Shown here piece by piece: positions 17,690 through 26,063 of a stretch of DNA of 64,000 bases. A program made the position numbers and the translations under genes. This stretch comes from Bacillota bacterium (GTDB lineage Bacteria; Bacillota; Bacilli; Alicyclobacillales; SLC66), in NCBI GenBank assembly GCA_021828865.1, contig JAJZCW010000001.1:143851-207850 (forward strand), given 5' to 3'. Position 1 is the stretch's first letter; each line of letters starts with the position of its first letter. A model generated the notes under the pieces. That model ran no database searches and had not been told where the DNA came from. It saw nothing but the letters and a program-made list of their open reading frames with translations.

Positions 17690-18730
17690 TTAGTGAGAGC
17701 TAAGCAGTGCAGGAGGGTTAATTTTCCCTTTCACCAAAAGTGGAATGAATGAATCCACTTTCTTTAATACGGATGCTGGAACTGCTTTAATCGGAGGAGC
17801 AAATCCCACGCCTTTATTGGCGAGGTTGAAGTGCACGACACCACTCTTGAAGTGGTTGTGAAGTGCATCAGTAATTGCGATTTCCGTAGCAACATCGACA
17901 CCCTTTAAAGCTGAGGTCATGACAGTGCTTGGAGCTAGGTAATTTTGGTTGGCATCTACGCCGATGGCAAAAATGTTCTTTTGTTTAGCAGCATTAATGA
18001 CGCCCGTACCGGTTCCGCCCGCAACTGGGAATATAATGTCAGCGCCTTGAGAAATTTGTGCTAGTGCCATTTGCTGACCGGTTCCAGGATCAGTAAAGCT
18101 ATTAGCAAACGCCTGAAGAACGGTAGCTCTTGGATCTACTTTTTTGACTCCTGCTTCAAAGCCAGCCATGTAGCTTTCAACAGGCGGGATATCTTGTCCA
18201 CCAATCACGCCAACCACGTTTTTGCCGTTGATTTGCGGAATGTGTTTTTGTTGATTCATGAGACCAGCCATCACGCCGACGAGATATCCGCATTGCTGCG
18301 TGTCGAATATGGCTGACATCACATTCTTTCGATTGGTGATGGCATCGTCAATAATTAAGAATTTGGTTTTCGGATATTCTTTAGAAACTTGTTGTACTGC
18401 AGAGTCCATCAAATACCCAACCGCGATTACCATGTTATAGCCTTCCTGTGCAAAGGTAGTCAGGTTCGGTACATAGTCTGAAGATTGATGGGACTGCACC
18501 ACGCTGTATTTAATGCCGAATTTTTTGTGTGCATCCAGTACGCCGACATACGCCAAGTGGTTAAAACTGTGGTCATTCAAACCGCCGGTGTCTGTTACGA
18601 GGCCGACCTTAAAATTGGCGCCAATGGGAGCCGCATGTTTTTGCGCTGCCGCTGCGCTGACAGCGGGAAGTGCAAGCGCAGACAATGTAACGACAGCTGA
18701 TAGAGCGAGCGAAGAAAATCTTTTTTTCAT
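17690..18730 (-). CDS. BMP-family substrate-binding protein of the ABC importer
   Basis: 346 residues, related to BmpA/NupN nucleoside-binding proteins. The mature N-terminus reads KVGLVTDTGGLNDHSFN, the family signature, and VIGGQDIPPVESYMAGFEAG follows. It is the first gene of the importer operon with its own promoter at 18779-18807. The signal peptide ends in an alanine-rich stretch (VSAAAA) with no lipobox cysteine, so the protein appears to be cut by signal peptidase I rather than lipid-anchored, unusual for a Gram-positive binding protein. Nucleosides are the likely ligand. Confidence 0.9.
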   Translation of the reverse strand: MKKRFSSLALSAVVTLSALALPAVSAAAAQKHAAPIGANFKVGLVTDTGGLNDHSFNHLAYVGVLDAHKKFGIKYSVVQSHQSSDYVPNLTTFAQEGYNMVIAVGYLMDSAVQQVSKEYPKTKFLIIDDAITNRKNVMSAIFDTQQCGYLVGVMAGLMNQQKHIPQINGKNVVGVIGGQDIPPVESYMAGFEAGVKKVDPRATVLQAFANSFTDPGTGQQMALAQISQGADIIFPVAGGTGTGVINAAKQKNIFAIGVDANQNYLAPSTVMTSALKGVDVATEIAITDALHNHFKSGVVHFNLANKGVGFAPPIKAVPASVLKKVDSFIPLLVKGKINPPALLSSH

Positions 18731-18778
18731 AAACTACTAGACACCCCTTTTGATTCAATAGTTACCATCGACAAAATA

Positions 18779-18807
18779 ACTATATAGAGCAAAATCATCT
18801 ACGTCAA
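18779..18807 (-). promoter_or_regulatory. Sigma-A promoter of the BMP importer operon
   Basis: Minus-strand TTGACG (18807-18802) and TATAGT (18784-18779) are 17 bp apart. The predicted start site lies about 40 bases before the substrate-binding-protein ATG. Confidence 0.75.
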
Positions 18808-18879
18808 TGTCATTTCTTCAATAAGAAATATTTAAGAATTTTATATAAAATGAAAATGTGATATTTACCCAACTTTCGG

Positions 18880-18906
18880 TGTAAACGTTATCATTCATGT
18901 TATAGT
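18880..18906 (+). promoter_or_regulatory. Cre-like CcpA site over the acyl-CoA ligase promoter
   Basis: TGTAAACGTTATCAT (18880-18894) fits the cre consensus WTGNAARCGNWWWCAW except for the first base. It sits immediately upstream of a TATAGT -10 box (18901-18906), covering the -35 to -20 region, a position where CcpA would repress. Confidence 0.6.
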
Positions 18907-18955
18907 AATACTATTGCCAGTAATCAAACTATTGAATGAAAGTAGGGACAGATCA

Positions 18956-20587
18956 ATGTACATGATGGATACTCCACTCACCATTACCCACATTTTAAGA
19001 CGTGCCCGAAATTTCTTTCCCAACAACGAGATTGTGTCAAGGCTGGCTGACGGCATCTTCCGTTACACGTATAAAGATATGTATGAGCGTACGCTTCGAC
19101 TAGCCAGTGTCATGTCAGAGTTCGGCGTCAGTCGTGGCGATAAAGTGGCAACGCTCGCATGGAACGATCATCGACATTTGGAAGCCTATTTTGCCATGCC
19201 AGTCATGGGCGCAATTGTACATACGGTAAACATGCGGTTATCTCCTGAACACATCATTTATATACTCAATCATGCCGAGGATAAGGTGCTACTATTTGAT
19301 GAGAGCCTGCTTCCCATTGTGGAAGGCGTACACGAACACCTAAAAACGGTAAAGGTATTTGTCATGATGACGAATAAGTCTAGCGCAGATTTGCCGCAAA
19401 CAAGTGTGAAGCCCCTCTATGCTTATGAAGAACTTCTGGCAGGTGCAGATCCTAATTTTCCGCTTCCTGATGACTTAAGCGAAAACGATCCTTGTGGCAT
19501 GTGCTACACTTCTGCAACGACAGGCAACCCAAAAGGGGTCATCTATACACACCGTGCGTTGTTTCTTCACTCGATGGCTAGTGGACTAGCCGATTCTCTA
19601 GCATTATCTGAAAGTGACGTGGTATTGCCATTTGTACCGATGTTCCATGTGAATGCTTGGGGTATTCCCTATTCGTGCACAATGTACGGCAGCAAGCAAG
19701 TATTACCAGGACCTGTTCCTACACCGCAAACGCTACTTGAACTTTACGAACAGGAAAAAGTAACGGTTTCTGCTGGTGTCCCTACTATATGGCTAGGAAT
19801 GCTGCAAATACTTGATCAGTTTCCTGGCAAATATGATACTTCCTCTATTCGTGGACTGATTAGTGGCGGTGCCGCTGCGCCGCGCGGAATGATCAAGGCT
19901 TTCAAAGAGAGGCATAACCTCACTATTCTTCATGCCTATGGCATGACGGAGACCACACCACTTGCCCTCGCAAGTCGCCTCAAACCTCATTTAGAGAAAA
20001 AATTAACCGATGATGAAAAACTAGATTATGCAGCGACACAGGGGCTCCTTGTTCCAGGACTTGAAATGAAAATTGTCAATGAACAGGGAGAAGTTCCATG
20101 GGACGGGAAAACCATGGGTGAACTGTGGTTCCGCGGACCGTGGATTGCTGGCGAATATTACAAAGACGAACGAACCAAAGGCACCTTTGTAGACGGGTGG
20201 TTGCATACAGGCGATGTGGCAACGATCAACGAAGAAGGTTATGTCCGCATCGTGGACCGCACGAAGGATCTGGTAAAAAGCGGCGGCGAGTGGATTTCCT
20301 CTGTGGATTTGGAAAATGCACTGATGGCTCATCCTGCCGTGTTAGAGGCAGCGGTAATTGGAGTCCCTCATCCCAAATGGCAGGAAAGACCACTTGCTTT
20401 CGTAGTGATTAAAGAAGCACAAAAAGGAAAAATAACGAAAGAAGAAATTCTTGAATTTATTACGCCACAATTCGCCAAGTGGTGGATTCCTGATGATGTA
20501 CTATTCATTGACTCGATCCCGAAAACCACCGTTGGCAAATTCCTGAAACGCTCGCTGAGAGAAGATTATCAAAACCTTTACAACTGA
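18956..20587 (+). CDS. Fatty acyl-CoA ligase (AMP-dependent synthetase)
   Basis: Activates fatty acids to acyl-CoA through an acyl-adenylate. About 543 residues. The P-loop reads YTSATTGNPKG (commonly TSGTTG), followed by HAYGMTETTP, the GWLHTGDVA hinge-proximal motif, KSGGEWISS and the C-terminal lysine in KTTVGKFLKR. Overall it resembles the AlkK/medium-to-long-chain FadD group. The frame opens at 18914, but ATG at 18956 follows AGTAGGGA and is preferred. A cre-like site overlaps its promoter, so carbon catabolite repression is likely. A very strong terminator follows. Confidence 0.9.
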   Translation: MYMMDTPLTITHILRRARNFFPNNEIVSRLADGIFRYTYKDMYERTLRLASVMSEFGVSRGDKVATLAWNDHRHLEAYFAMPVMGAIVHTVNMRLSPEHIIYILNHAEDKVLLFDESLLPIVEGVHEHLKTVKVFVMMTNKSSADLPQTSVKPLYAYEELLAGADPNFPLPDDLSENDPCGMCYTSATTGNPKGVIYTHRALFLHSMASGLADSLALSESDVVLPFVPMFHVNAWGIPYSCTMYGSKQVLPGPVPTPQTLLELYEQEKVTVSAGVPTIWLGMLQILDQFPGKYDTSSIRGLISGGAAAPRGMIKAFKERHNLTILHAYGMTETTPLALASRLKPHLEKKLTDDEKLDYAATQGLLVPGLEMKIVNEQGEVPWDGKTMGELWFRGPWIAGEYYKDERTKGTFVDGWLHTGDVATINEEGYVRIVDRTKDLVKSGGEWISSVDLENALMAHPAVLEAAVIGVPHPKWQERPLAFVVIKEAQKGKITKEEILEFITPQFAKWWIPDDVLFIDSIPKTTVGKFLKRSLREDYQNLYN

Positions 20588-20603
20588 CTGTTTGCGATAG
20601 AAA

Positions 20604-20652
20604 GCAGATAAAACCAGCGCGCCTTATAAAAAGGCGCGCTGGTTTTATCTGC
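20604..20652. terminator. 22-bp perfect inverted repeat, bidirectional terminator
   Basis: Arms at 20604-20625 and 20631-20652 are exact inverted complements around a 5-base ATAAA loop. The GC-rich inner half (CCAGCGCGCCTT) is flanked by A/T-rich outer parts that supply a TTTT tract on either strand. It lies between the acyl-CoA ligase and the convergent small gene. Confidence 0.88.
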
Positions 20653-20656
20653 CTTT

Positions 20657-20782
20657 CTAGTATACCGGCACTGTTGTGCAGACCTCTTTCGCATAAGGCA
20701 CCAAGAGGATAAATAGAACAAAGATGATCAGGAACACAACCGCCCAACGCGTATATCCGCCAAATGTACCACCATCATTCAT
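20657..20782 (-). CDS. YjcZ-type small membrane protein, copy 1
   Basis: A 41-residue protein. It begins MNDGGTFGGYTRWAVVF and has one hydrophobic helix (about 14-29) ending in LLVP, the pattern of YjcZ/YhcU-type sporulation mini-proteins. The tail (YAKEVCTTVPVY) differs from the glycine-rich tail of copy 2 at 21291-21428. An AGGAG lies 11 bases before the ATG. A longer frame on the same strand here is a shadow. Confidence 0.75.
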   Translation of the reverse strand: MNDGGTFGGYTRWAVVFLIIFVLFILLVPYAKEVCTTVPVY

Positions 20783-20812
20783 GGTATAAGCCGCTCCTCT
20801 CCTAATTGACGA

Positions 20813-21145
20813 TTACCACATTAGCCCCCAAAGGAGATAGATGATGAGAAAAGACACTGCCCAGCGTCCCCAGGCGTATCCACCCCAACCACCATAACCT
20901 CTACCAGTACCATATCTGCCTCCAGTGTACCCGCCGTAACCTCCAAATGCCTGGGTTAATTCAAGTCGTTTGACCTGATCGCGATCCAAGTATTCAGTGG
21001 CAAACTGCGCGGGAATATACCTTCTCGGAGAAAGAATCACTGCTTGGTCCCCTTGAATTCGTTCAATGATGCCTTCGTGATATCCAAACGGGGTGCGAAA
21101 ACGAATATACTTTCCGACATATTGTTGACAGTCCGCTCGTCTCAT
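20813..21145 (-). CDS. Glycine/tyrosine-rich protein with YjcZ-like C-terminal helix
   Basis: 110 residues in three parts. Residues 1-65 form a basic soluble region (CQQYVGKYIRFRTPFGYHEG) that may be a small beta-barrel. A Gly/Tyr/Arg-rich linker (about 68-92) follows, and then a C-terminal segment GRWAVSFLIIYLLWGLMW that resembles the RWAVVFLIIFVLF helix of the flanking YjcZ-type genes. Soluble parts of this kind occur in spore-surface proteins; a coat or spore-membrane role is inference. Its AAGGAGG overlaps a 16-bp palindrome (21161-21176). Confidence 0.72.
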   Translation of the reverse strand: MRRADCQQYVGKYIRFRTPFGYHEGIIERIQGDQAVILSPRRYIPAQFATEYLDRDQVKRLELTQAFGGYGGYTGGRYGTGRGYGGWGGYAWGRWAVSFLIIYLLWGLMW

Positions 21146-21160
21146 CCCCCAAACACCTCC

Positions 21161-21176
21161 TTACCTGCGCAGGTAA
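21161..21176. repeat. 16-bp perfect palindrome overlapping a ribosome binding site
   Basis: TTACCTGCGCAGGTAA is fully self-complementary. Its left edge overlaps the AAGGAGG of the 110-residue gene (minus strand), so it could be an operator or an RNA hairpin affecting translation. Confidence 0.55.
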
Positions 21177-21254
21177 ACACATTGTGAGATGGACCTGCAC
21201 AGTCACGATGGACCTTTAGCCTAAAACCTGCAGGAGACCCATCGAAATAATCTA

Positions 21255-21278
21255 CCGGCATGAATAGTATCATGCCGG
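21255..21278 (-). terminator. Stem-loop after YjcZ-type copy 2
   Basis: CCGGCATGA and TCATGCCGG form a perfect 9-bp stem with a 6-base loop, 13 bases after the stop codon of copy 2. The following TAGATTATTTC is only weakly T-rich, so this may be a weak terminator or an mRNA 3-prime end stabiliser. Confidence 0.45.
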
Positions 21279-21290
21279 GTTTGCTTATCA

Positions 21291-21428
21291 TTAATAACCG
21301 CCGTAACCACCGGCAGCTCCGGCTCCGGCACCGCCTCCGTACGCTCCAGGCACCAAAAGGAAGAACAGGACAAAGATGATCAGAAATACAACCGCCCAGC
21401 GTGTATATCCGCCAAAAGTTCCGTACAT
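21291..21428 (-). CDS. YjcZ-type small sporulation protein, copy 2
   Basis: A 45-residue protein beginning MYGTFGGYTRWAVVF, with one hydrophobic helix ending LLVPGAYGG and a Gly/Ala/Tyr-rich tail ending GGYGGY, typical of the YjcZ family in spore formers. It shares FGGYTRWAVVFLIIFVLF with copy 1 (20657-20782), so the two are recent duplicates. GAAGGGAG lies about nine bases before the ATG. The function of the family is unknown, though members are expressed during sporulation. Confidence 0.82.
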   Translation of the reverse strand: MYGTFGGYTRWAVVFLIIFVLFFLLVPGAYGGGAGAGAAGGYGGY

Positions 21429-21541
21429 TCCCTAACACTCCCTTCCCTTGTGACATGACTTAACCTATGTAAAGGGACAACCATCTTGTGGCGGTATCTG
21501 CCATGCGATAAACGTATAGATTATCGGGAGGGCTAATTCGA

Positions 21542-21571
21542 TAAAAAAATAGCAGAGGATTTTCCCCCTGC
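21542..21571 (-). terminator. Terminator after osmC-like gene
   Basis: On the minus strand GCAGGGG pairs with CCTCTGC (one G-U pair) and is followed by TATTTTTTTAT. It ends the seven-gene operon that starts at 26504. Confidence 0.75.
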
Positions 21572-21609
21572 ATCATTAGACTAATTGATACATTCTTCAC
21601 TTAAACTGC

Positions 21610-22038
21610 TTATTTGGTAACAGGATGGCTCTCCCCATTCAATACAATCACTGCATCAATGGGAGCATTCAGTGAATGAGCCACAGAGCAGTATTTATCC
21701 TGTGACAGTTTCACCGCACGCACTACTTTTTCAAGTGGCGCGTCCGGCGAGTCGACGATGTATGTGATCGTAAAATGCGTGTATTTTTGTGGTTCCGTCT
21801 CGGCTCGTTCTCCGCTCACTTGCATATCCAACCGATCGATTTTCAATCTCATTCGCTCGAGAATCATGATCATGTCAATTCCCGTGCAACCGCCAAGCCC
21901 CATCAGCAAGAGCTCCATGGGGCGAACACCCTGCCCCTCGCCCCCCGCATCTGGTTTCGCGTCAATGACTACTTCCCGCTCTGAATCTGCAATCGCCGTA
22001 AATTTACGTTTACCCTTCCAACTAATCGTCGCATCCAT
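21610..22038 (-). CDS. OsmC-family peroxiredoxin-like protein
   Basis: 142 residues. The two conserved cysteines of thiol-dependent peroxide reductases are visible in GGCTGIDM and KYCSVAHSL, with the VRPMELLLMGLGGC helix before the first. Likely reduces organic hydroperoxides, or acts in the YhfA-like branch of the family whose function is less clear. It is the last gene of a compact operon behind cysteine synthase, so a link to thiol metabolism is plausible. Confidence 0.86.
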   Translation of the reverse strand: MDATISWKGKRKFTAIADSEREVVIDAKPDAGGEGQGVRPMELLLMGLGGCTGIDMIMILERMRLKIDRLDMQVSGERAETEPQKYTHFTITYIVDSPDAPLEKVVRAVKLSQDKYCSVAHSLNAPIDAVIVLNGESHPVTK

Positions 22039-22052
22039 TTTCTGCTTCTCCT

Positions 22053-22973
22053 TTACTCAAAAATATTCATGCTCAGGTAGCGTTCCCCCGTATCGGGGCA
22101 TAGCGCAACAATTCGTTTTCCCGCGCCAATCTCTTTCGCAATATCAATCGCCGCCTTCACGACTGCAGCGCTCGAGACACCAAGCAGTACTCCCTCTTGT
22201 CTCGCAAGTTCCCGCGTCATCTCTAGCGCTTCATCATCATCTGCCAAAATGATGTGATCGTAGATTTCCTGATTGAGAATCGTGGGAACAAATCCGGGAC
22301 TGGTGCCGACAATTTTGTGAGAACCAGGTTCGCCGCCAGACAAAACGGGCGAATTTTTCGGTTCCACCACGTAAATTTTGAGCGCTGGCAACTCCTGCTT
22401 CAGGATTTCGCCGCAACCTGTGACCGTGCCACCTGTCCCCGCTGCCGCCACAAAAGCATCGAAACGCCTTTCGGTTTGTTCGAGAATTTCCCATGCAGTT
22501 TGTCTGCGATGAGCATCCGGATTCGCCTGGTTGTCAAACTGCCCGGGCATCCATCCGTTATCGCCCAAATCTTTGAGGATTTCACGGGCTTTTTGCACAG
22601 CTCCTGCCATTCTCATCGCGCCTTGCGTCAACACTACCGTGGCCCCATAGGCGCTGAGGATCATCCGACGCTCTTCTGTCATGGTATCTGGCATGACGAG
22701 AATGGCACGATATCCTTTCGCCGCCGCCACCATGGCAATCCCGATCCCAGTATTGCCGCTGGTCGGTTCCACAATCGTCATTCCAGGTCTTAAGATGCCG
22801 TCTTCTTCTGCTTGTTCAATCATTCTTAGCGCCGGGCGGTCTTTCACACTGCCGCCAGGATTGAACCGCTCTAATTTCAACCACACTTCTGCTGCATCCT
22901 GCGGTACCAATTTGGTTAGTTTGAACATTGGTGTCTTGCCAATGAGTTCTGTAATGCTGTCCACTACATCCAT
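22053..22973 (-). CDS. cysK: Cysteine synthase A (O-acetylserine sulfhydrylase)
   Basis: PLP enzyme that makes cysteine from O-acetylserine and sulfide. About 306 residues. The PLP lysine is in NPGGSVKDRPAL, the substrate loop is PTSGNTGIG, the phosphate-binding loop is GTGGTVTG, and the C-terminal SSAAVV and CPDTGERYLS segments are present. ATG at 22973 is chosen over an upstream TTG that has no ribosome binding site. It is in the operon between pgi and osmC with short spacers. Residues after KDR read PALRMI rather than the more usual IALxMI, a minor difference. Confidence 0.92.
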   Translation of the reverse strand: MDVVDSITELIGKTPMFKLTKLVPQDAAEVWLKLERFNPGGSVKDRPALRMIEQAEEDGILRPGMTIVEPTSGNTGIGIAMVAAAKGYRAILVMPDTMTEERRMILSAYGATVVLTQGAMRMAGAVQKAREILKDLGDNGWMPGQFDNQANPDAHRRQTAWEILEQTERRFDAFVAAAGTGGTVTGCGEILKQELPALKIYVVEPKNSPVLSGGEPGSHKIVGTSPGFVPTILNQEIYDHIILADDDEALEMTRELARQEGVLLGVSSAAVVKAAIDIAKEIGAGKRIVALCPDTGERYLSMNIFE

Positions 22974-22997
22974 GGAGCGTGCCGCCTCCAAAATTGT

Positions 22998-24329
22998 CTA
23001 TTTTTGAGTTAATCGGTCGTGAAGTTCCTCATATCCCGGTTTGCCTAGAAGCGCAAACATGTTCTTTTTGTAAGCCTCAACACCCGGTTGGTCAAACGGG
23101 TTGATTCCAAGCAAATAGCCGCTGATCGCGCATGACTTTTCAAAGAAGTAAAATAAATACCCCAGTGCCTCTTCATCCATTTTTTCCAGTTCAAAAACGA
23201 TATTTGGCACACCGCCTTCCGTGTGGGCAAGTACGGTAGCATCAAGCGCGGTATCGTTGACAGAAGCCATGCTGCGACCGCCGAGGTAATTCAGTCCGTC
23301 TTCATCCGCCGCATCACTTGGAATCAGCAAGGACTTCCGGGGATTTCTGACCTTAATCACTGTTTCAAAAAGCTGCCTGGACCCTTCCTGTACATATTGT
23401 CCAAGTGAATGAAGATCAGTGGAAAAATCCGCAGCTGCCGGGAAAATCCCAGTGTGGTTTTTCCCTTCCGATTCTCCGAAGAGTTGTTTCCACCACTCAC
23501 CAACATCGTGAAGTCCCTGTTCATAATTGACAAAAAGCTCAATGCTTTTGCCCTTTTGCAGCATGATTTTGCGAAGTGCCGCATAGTGATAGGCAGGATT
23601 TTTGAAGACATCCTGCTCCATCAGATCTGTTTGCGCCCTCAGCGCTCCGCTTGCCAGTACATCAATATCAAAACCTGCGGCCGCAATTGGCAACAGACCG
23701 ACAGGTGTTAACACGGAATAACGCCCACCCACATCATCTGGTATGACAAAGCACTCATACCCCGCTTCTTTTGCAAGGTTCAAAAGAGCTCCGCGATGTT
23801 CATCGGTGGTAGCATAAATACGGGTGGCAGCTTCATGAGTACCATAACGTTTCTCCATGTATTCGCGAAGTAGCCGAAAGGCGAGTGCTGGTTCTGTCGT
23901 CGTCCCCGATTTTGAAATCACGTTGAGCGATACTTCATACTGATCGAGAATTTCCATCAATTCTGCCAAATACGTGGCACTCATGTTATGCCCGGCAAAT
24001 ACCACTTGAAGCGGTTGCCGATCCCTTGGTAACAAGTCACGAAACGAGTGCTCGAGCAATCGAAGCGCCGCTTTCGCACCAAGATACGAGCCTCCGATTC
24101 CAATCACCACAAGCAGGTTGGACTGTTCGCGAATTTTGGAGGCTGCCTTTTTTACTCGTTCAAATTCATCGTTTTTGAGCCTCTCAGGCAAATCGAGCCA
24201 GCCAAGGAAATCGCTTCCGGCTCCTTTTTTTTCGTGTAAAATCTCATGGACAAGCTTGATAAAAGGTTGTACATTTTCCACTTCAGACGGACTGACAAAT
24301 GGTTCCGCCGCGCGTTGCAGTTGTAACAT
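22998..24329 (-). CDS. pgi: Glucose-6-phosphate isomerase
   Basis: Interconverts glucose 6-phosphate and fructose 6-phosphate in glycolysis and gluconeogenesis. About 443 residues, the short bacillar form. Seen: [13 protein letters not shown], the [15 protein letters not shown] strand, the [14 protein letters not shown] sugar-phosphate signature and the [14 protein letters not shown] loop. ATG at 24329 follows TAGGAG; the upstream GTG lies inside that site. The gene sits in an operon with pncA and cysK, an unusual location; no other glycolytic gene is near. Confidence 0.95.
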   Translation of the reverse strand: MLQLQRAAEPFVSPSEVENVQPFIKLVHEILHEKKGAGSDFLGWLDLPERLKNDEFERVKKAASKIREQSNLLVVIGIGGSYLGAKAALRLLEHSFRDLLPRDRQPLQVVFAGHNMSATYLAELMEILDQYEVSLNVISKSGTTTEPALAFRLLREYMEKRYGTHEAATRIYATTDEHRGALLNLAKEAGYECFVIPDDVGGRYSVLTPVGLLPIAAAGFDIDVLASGALRAQTDLMEQDVFKNPAYHYAALRKIMLQKGKSIELFVNYEQGLHDVGEWWKQLFGESEGKNHTGIFPAAADFSTDLHSLGQYVQEGSRQLFETVIKVRNPRKSLLIPSDAADEDGLNYLGGRSMASVNDTALDATVLAHTEGGVPNIVFELEKMDEEALGYLFYFFEKSCAISGYLLGINPFDQPGVEAYKKNMFALLGKPGYEELHDRLTQK

Positions 24330-24340
24330 CGTCTTCACTC

Positions 24341-24877
24341 CTATATCGCTTCTGCCTTGAGCACATTTTGCATCTGACGCATGGCAAATTCATGCGCTTC
24401 CACGGTCAAATCCGCCATTCCCTCCGGAACAAATCTTACCTTAAATCCGCGATAGTAAGCGCCACTCGCCGTCGCATAACAACAGATCGAGGTGCAGACT
24501 CCTGCCACAACCACTTCGTCTACTCCCGCTTCACGCAATTGCTTTTCAAGGTCTGTTCCATAAAAAGAGTCATACTTCGTTTTTGGCAAATAACGCACGT
24601 TTTCTCCATGATGATTTGCATAAAATTCGTGCAACTCACCGTACAACTCTGCGCCAGACGTCCCTGCCACCGCATGTACTGGCCACAAGGCAAATTCAGC
24701 ATCATTCGGCGCATGAGCATCATTCGCAAAGATGATCAAATCTCCGTCCTGATAGGCACTTTCCAGTCTTGCGACAAGTGATGCTACTGCCGCTTGTCCC
24801 GGTGTGCCACAGGTGAGCGCGCCTTCATCCGCCACAAAATCATACGTCATATCCACCACAAGCCAGGCTTTTTTCAT
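24341..24877 (-). CDS. pncA: Nicotinamidase (PncA, isochorismatase fold)
   Basis: Deamidates nicotinamide to nicotinate in NAD salvage. About 178 residues. The catalytic Asp is in VVDMTYDFV, the Lys in PKTKYDSF and the Cys in GVCTSICC. The metal ligand region reads NDAHAPND with WPVH after it, and LTCGTPG matches Bacillus YueJ/PncA closely. ATG at 24877, nine bases after GGAGG, is preferred to ATG 24883, which overlaps the upstream SDR stop. A general cysteine hydrolase role cannot be fully excluded. Confidence 0.86.
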   Translation of the reverse strand: MKKAWLVVDMTYDFVADEGALTCGTPGQAAVASLVARLESAYQDGDLIIFANDAHAPNDAEFALWPVHAVAGTSGAELYGELHEFYANHHGENVRYLPKTKYDSFYGTDLEKQLREAGVDEVVVAGVCTSICCYATASGAYYRGFKVRFVPEGMADLTVEAHEFAMRQMQNVLKAEAI

Positions 24878-24879
24878 GC

Positions 24880-25632
24880 TCATACACCTCCACGTACATA
24901 GAGCACTTGCCCCGTGATAAAGGATGATTCATCCGACGCAAAAAACAGCACCGCATTCGCCACGTCAAAAGGCGTCCCTACGCGCTTTATTGCGTTCTCG
25001 TTGGCTGCGTATTCCTTGAATTTCTCAAACGAAATTCCCATCCGCTCCGCCGTTGCTTTGGTCATATCCGTTTCAATAAAACCAGGTGCTACTGCGTTGC
25101 ACGTGATCTGATAACGCCCAAGCTCAATGGCCAGCGTTTTGGTGATTCCCTGAATTCCAGCTTTTGCTGCGCTGTAGTTGACCTGACCGCGATTGCCAAG
25201 GGCTGAGGTGGAAGAAAAATTGATGATTCGCCCGTAATTTTGGGCAACCATGTAACGCTGCGCCACCTGCGCACAAAGAAAAGTGCCTTTTAAATGGACA
25301 TTGATGACTGCGTCAAATTCGTCGTCACTCATTTTATATACGAGCTCGTCGCGAATAATCCCCGCATTGTTGACGAGGATATCCACTCTACCGAACGTTT
25401 TTACCGCCTGGTCAAACATGGCTTCGACCTGCTGCCTGACCGACACGTCACAGGAGACCGCAATGGCTTCTCCTCCCTCTGCCACAATGCCTTTTGCAGT
25501 CTCTTCCGCCATTTCAAAGTAGGCGTCACTGACTACCACATTGGCGCCATTTTTTGCAAATTGTCGTGCGGTTTCCGCACCAATTCCCCGTCCTGCGCCA
25601 GTGATGACCGCTACCCTATTTTGTACCCCCAT
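24880..25632 (-). CDS. SDR-family 3-oxoacyl reductase (FabG-like)
   Basis: About 250 residues. The sequence shows TGAGRGIG, NNAG, the catalytic Ser in NFSSTSA and YSAAK, with the C-terminal GQVLYVRGG typical of FabG-like enzymes. Together with the two MaoC dehydratases upstream it could carry out reduction and dehydration steps of 3-hydroxyacyl-CoA metabolism, in either direction. ATG at 25632 follows GAGGAG; its stop region contains the ribosome binding site of pncA. Confidence 0.88.
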   Translation of the reverse strand: MGVQNRVAVITGAGRGIGAETARQFAKNGANVVVSDAYFEMAEETAKGIVAEGGEAIAVSCDVSVRQQVEAMFDQAVKTFGRVDILVNNAGIIRDELVYKMSDDEFDAVINVHLKGTFLCAQVAQRYMVAQNYGRIINFSSTSALGNRGQVNYSAAKAGIQGITKTLAIELGRYQITCNAVAPGFIETDMTKATAERMGISFEKFKEYAANENAIKRVGTPFDVANAVLFFASDESSFITGQVLYVRGGV

Positions 25633-25661
25633 CAATTCTCTCTCCTCGTATTTGCACTAAT

Positions 25662-26063
25662 TTAGTAACGCAATGTCGCGTTGCCTTTAATGACCACCTG
25701 GCTGCTTTCCGTCTCCGCAACCACCTGTAAATACACGTACTCCCCGTCTTCCTTTTCCTCGACTTTACTGATCGTCCCTTTACAAATCACCTTGTCACCA
25801 GGCCTTACCATGGCTCGAAAACGGACGCCAAAATCGATCAAATCCGCATCCGTTCCTGCAAAATCAGTGACTACTTGCCCGACATAGGCCATCGAAAGCA
25901 TGCCGTGCGCAATAATGCCGCCAAGTCCTGCCTGTTCAGCAAACTCTTCAATCGTGTGGATGGGATTAAAATCTCCGGAAGCCCCGGAGTACTTTACCAA
26001 ATCCATTTTGGTGATAGGCCCTTTGATGAGTGTTGGTAAGGAGGTCCCTACTGGATAACGCAT
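25662..26063 (-). CDS. MaoC-family dehydratase (R-specific enoyl-CoA hydratase type)
   Basis: 133 residues, hotdog fold. The hydratase motif SGASGDFNPIH contains the catalytic Asp and His, followed by GIIAHGMLSMAY. Comparable to the HadB/PhaJ half of two-part 3-hydroxyacyl dehydratases. It starts immediately after the stop of the neighbouring dehydratase half (TAG followed by ATG), so the two are made together and probably form a heterodimer. Confidence 0.87.
   Translation of the reverse strand: MRYPVGTSLPTLIKGPITKMDLVKYSGASGDFNPIHTIEEFAEQAGLGGIIAHGMLSMAYVGQVVTDFAGTDADLIDFGVRFRAMVRPGDKVICKGTISKVEEKEDGEYVYLQVVAETESSQVVIKGNATLRY

Noticed and set aside
20505-20747. An 80-residue frame over the YjcZ-type copy 1 region
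   Set aside because: It runs through the 22-bp terminator repeat and is out of frame with the recognisable 41-residue YjcZ-type protein.
21142-21456. A 104-residue frame over YjcZ-type copy 2
   Set aside because: It is out of frame with the conserved 45-residue protein and lacks a plausible start site.
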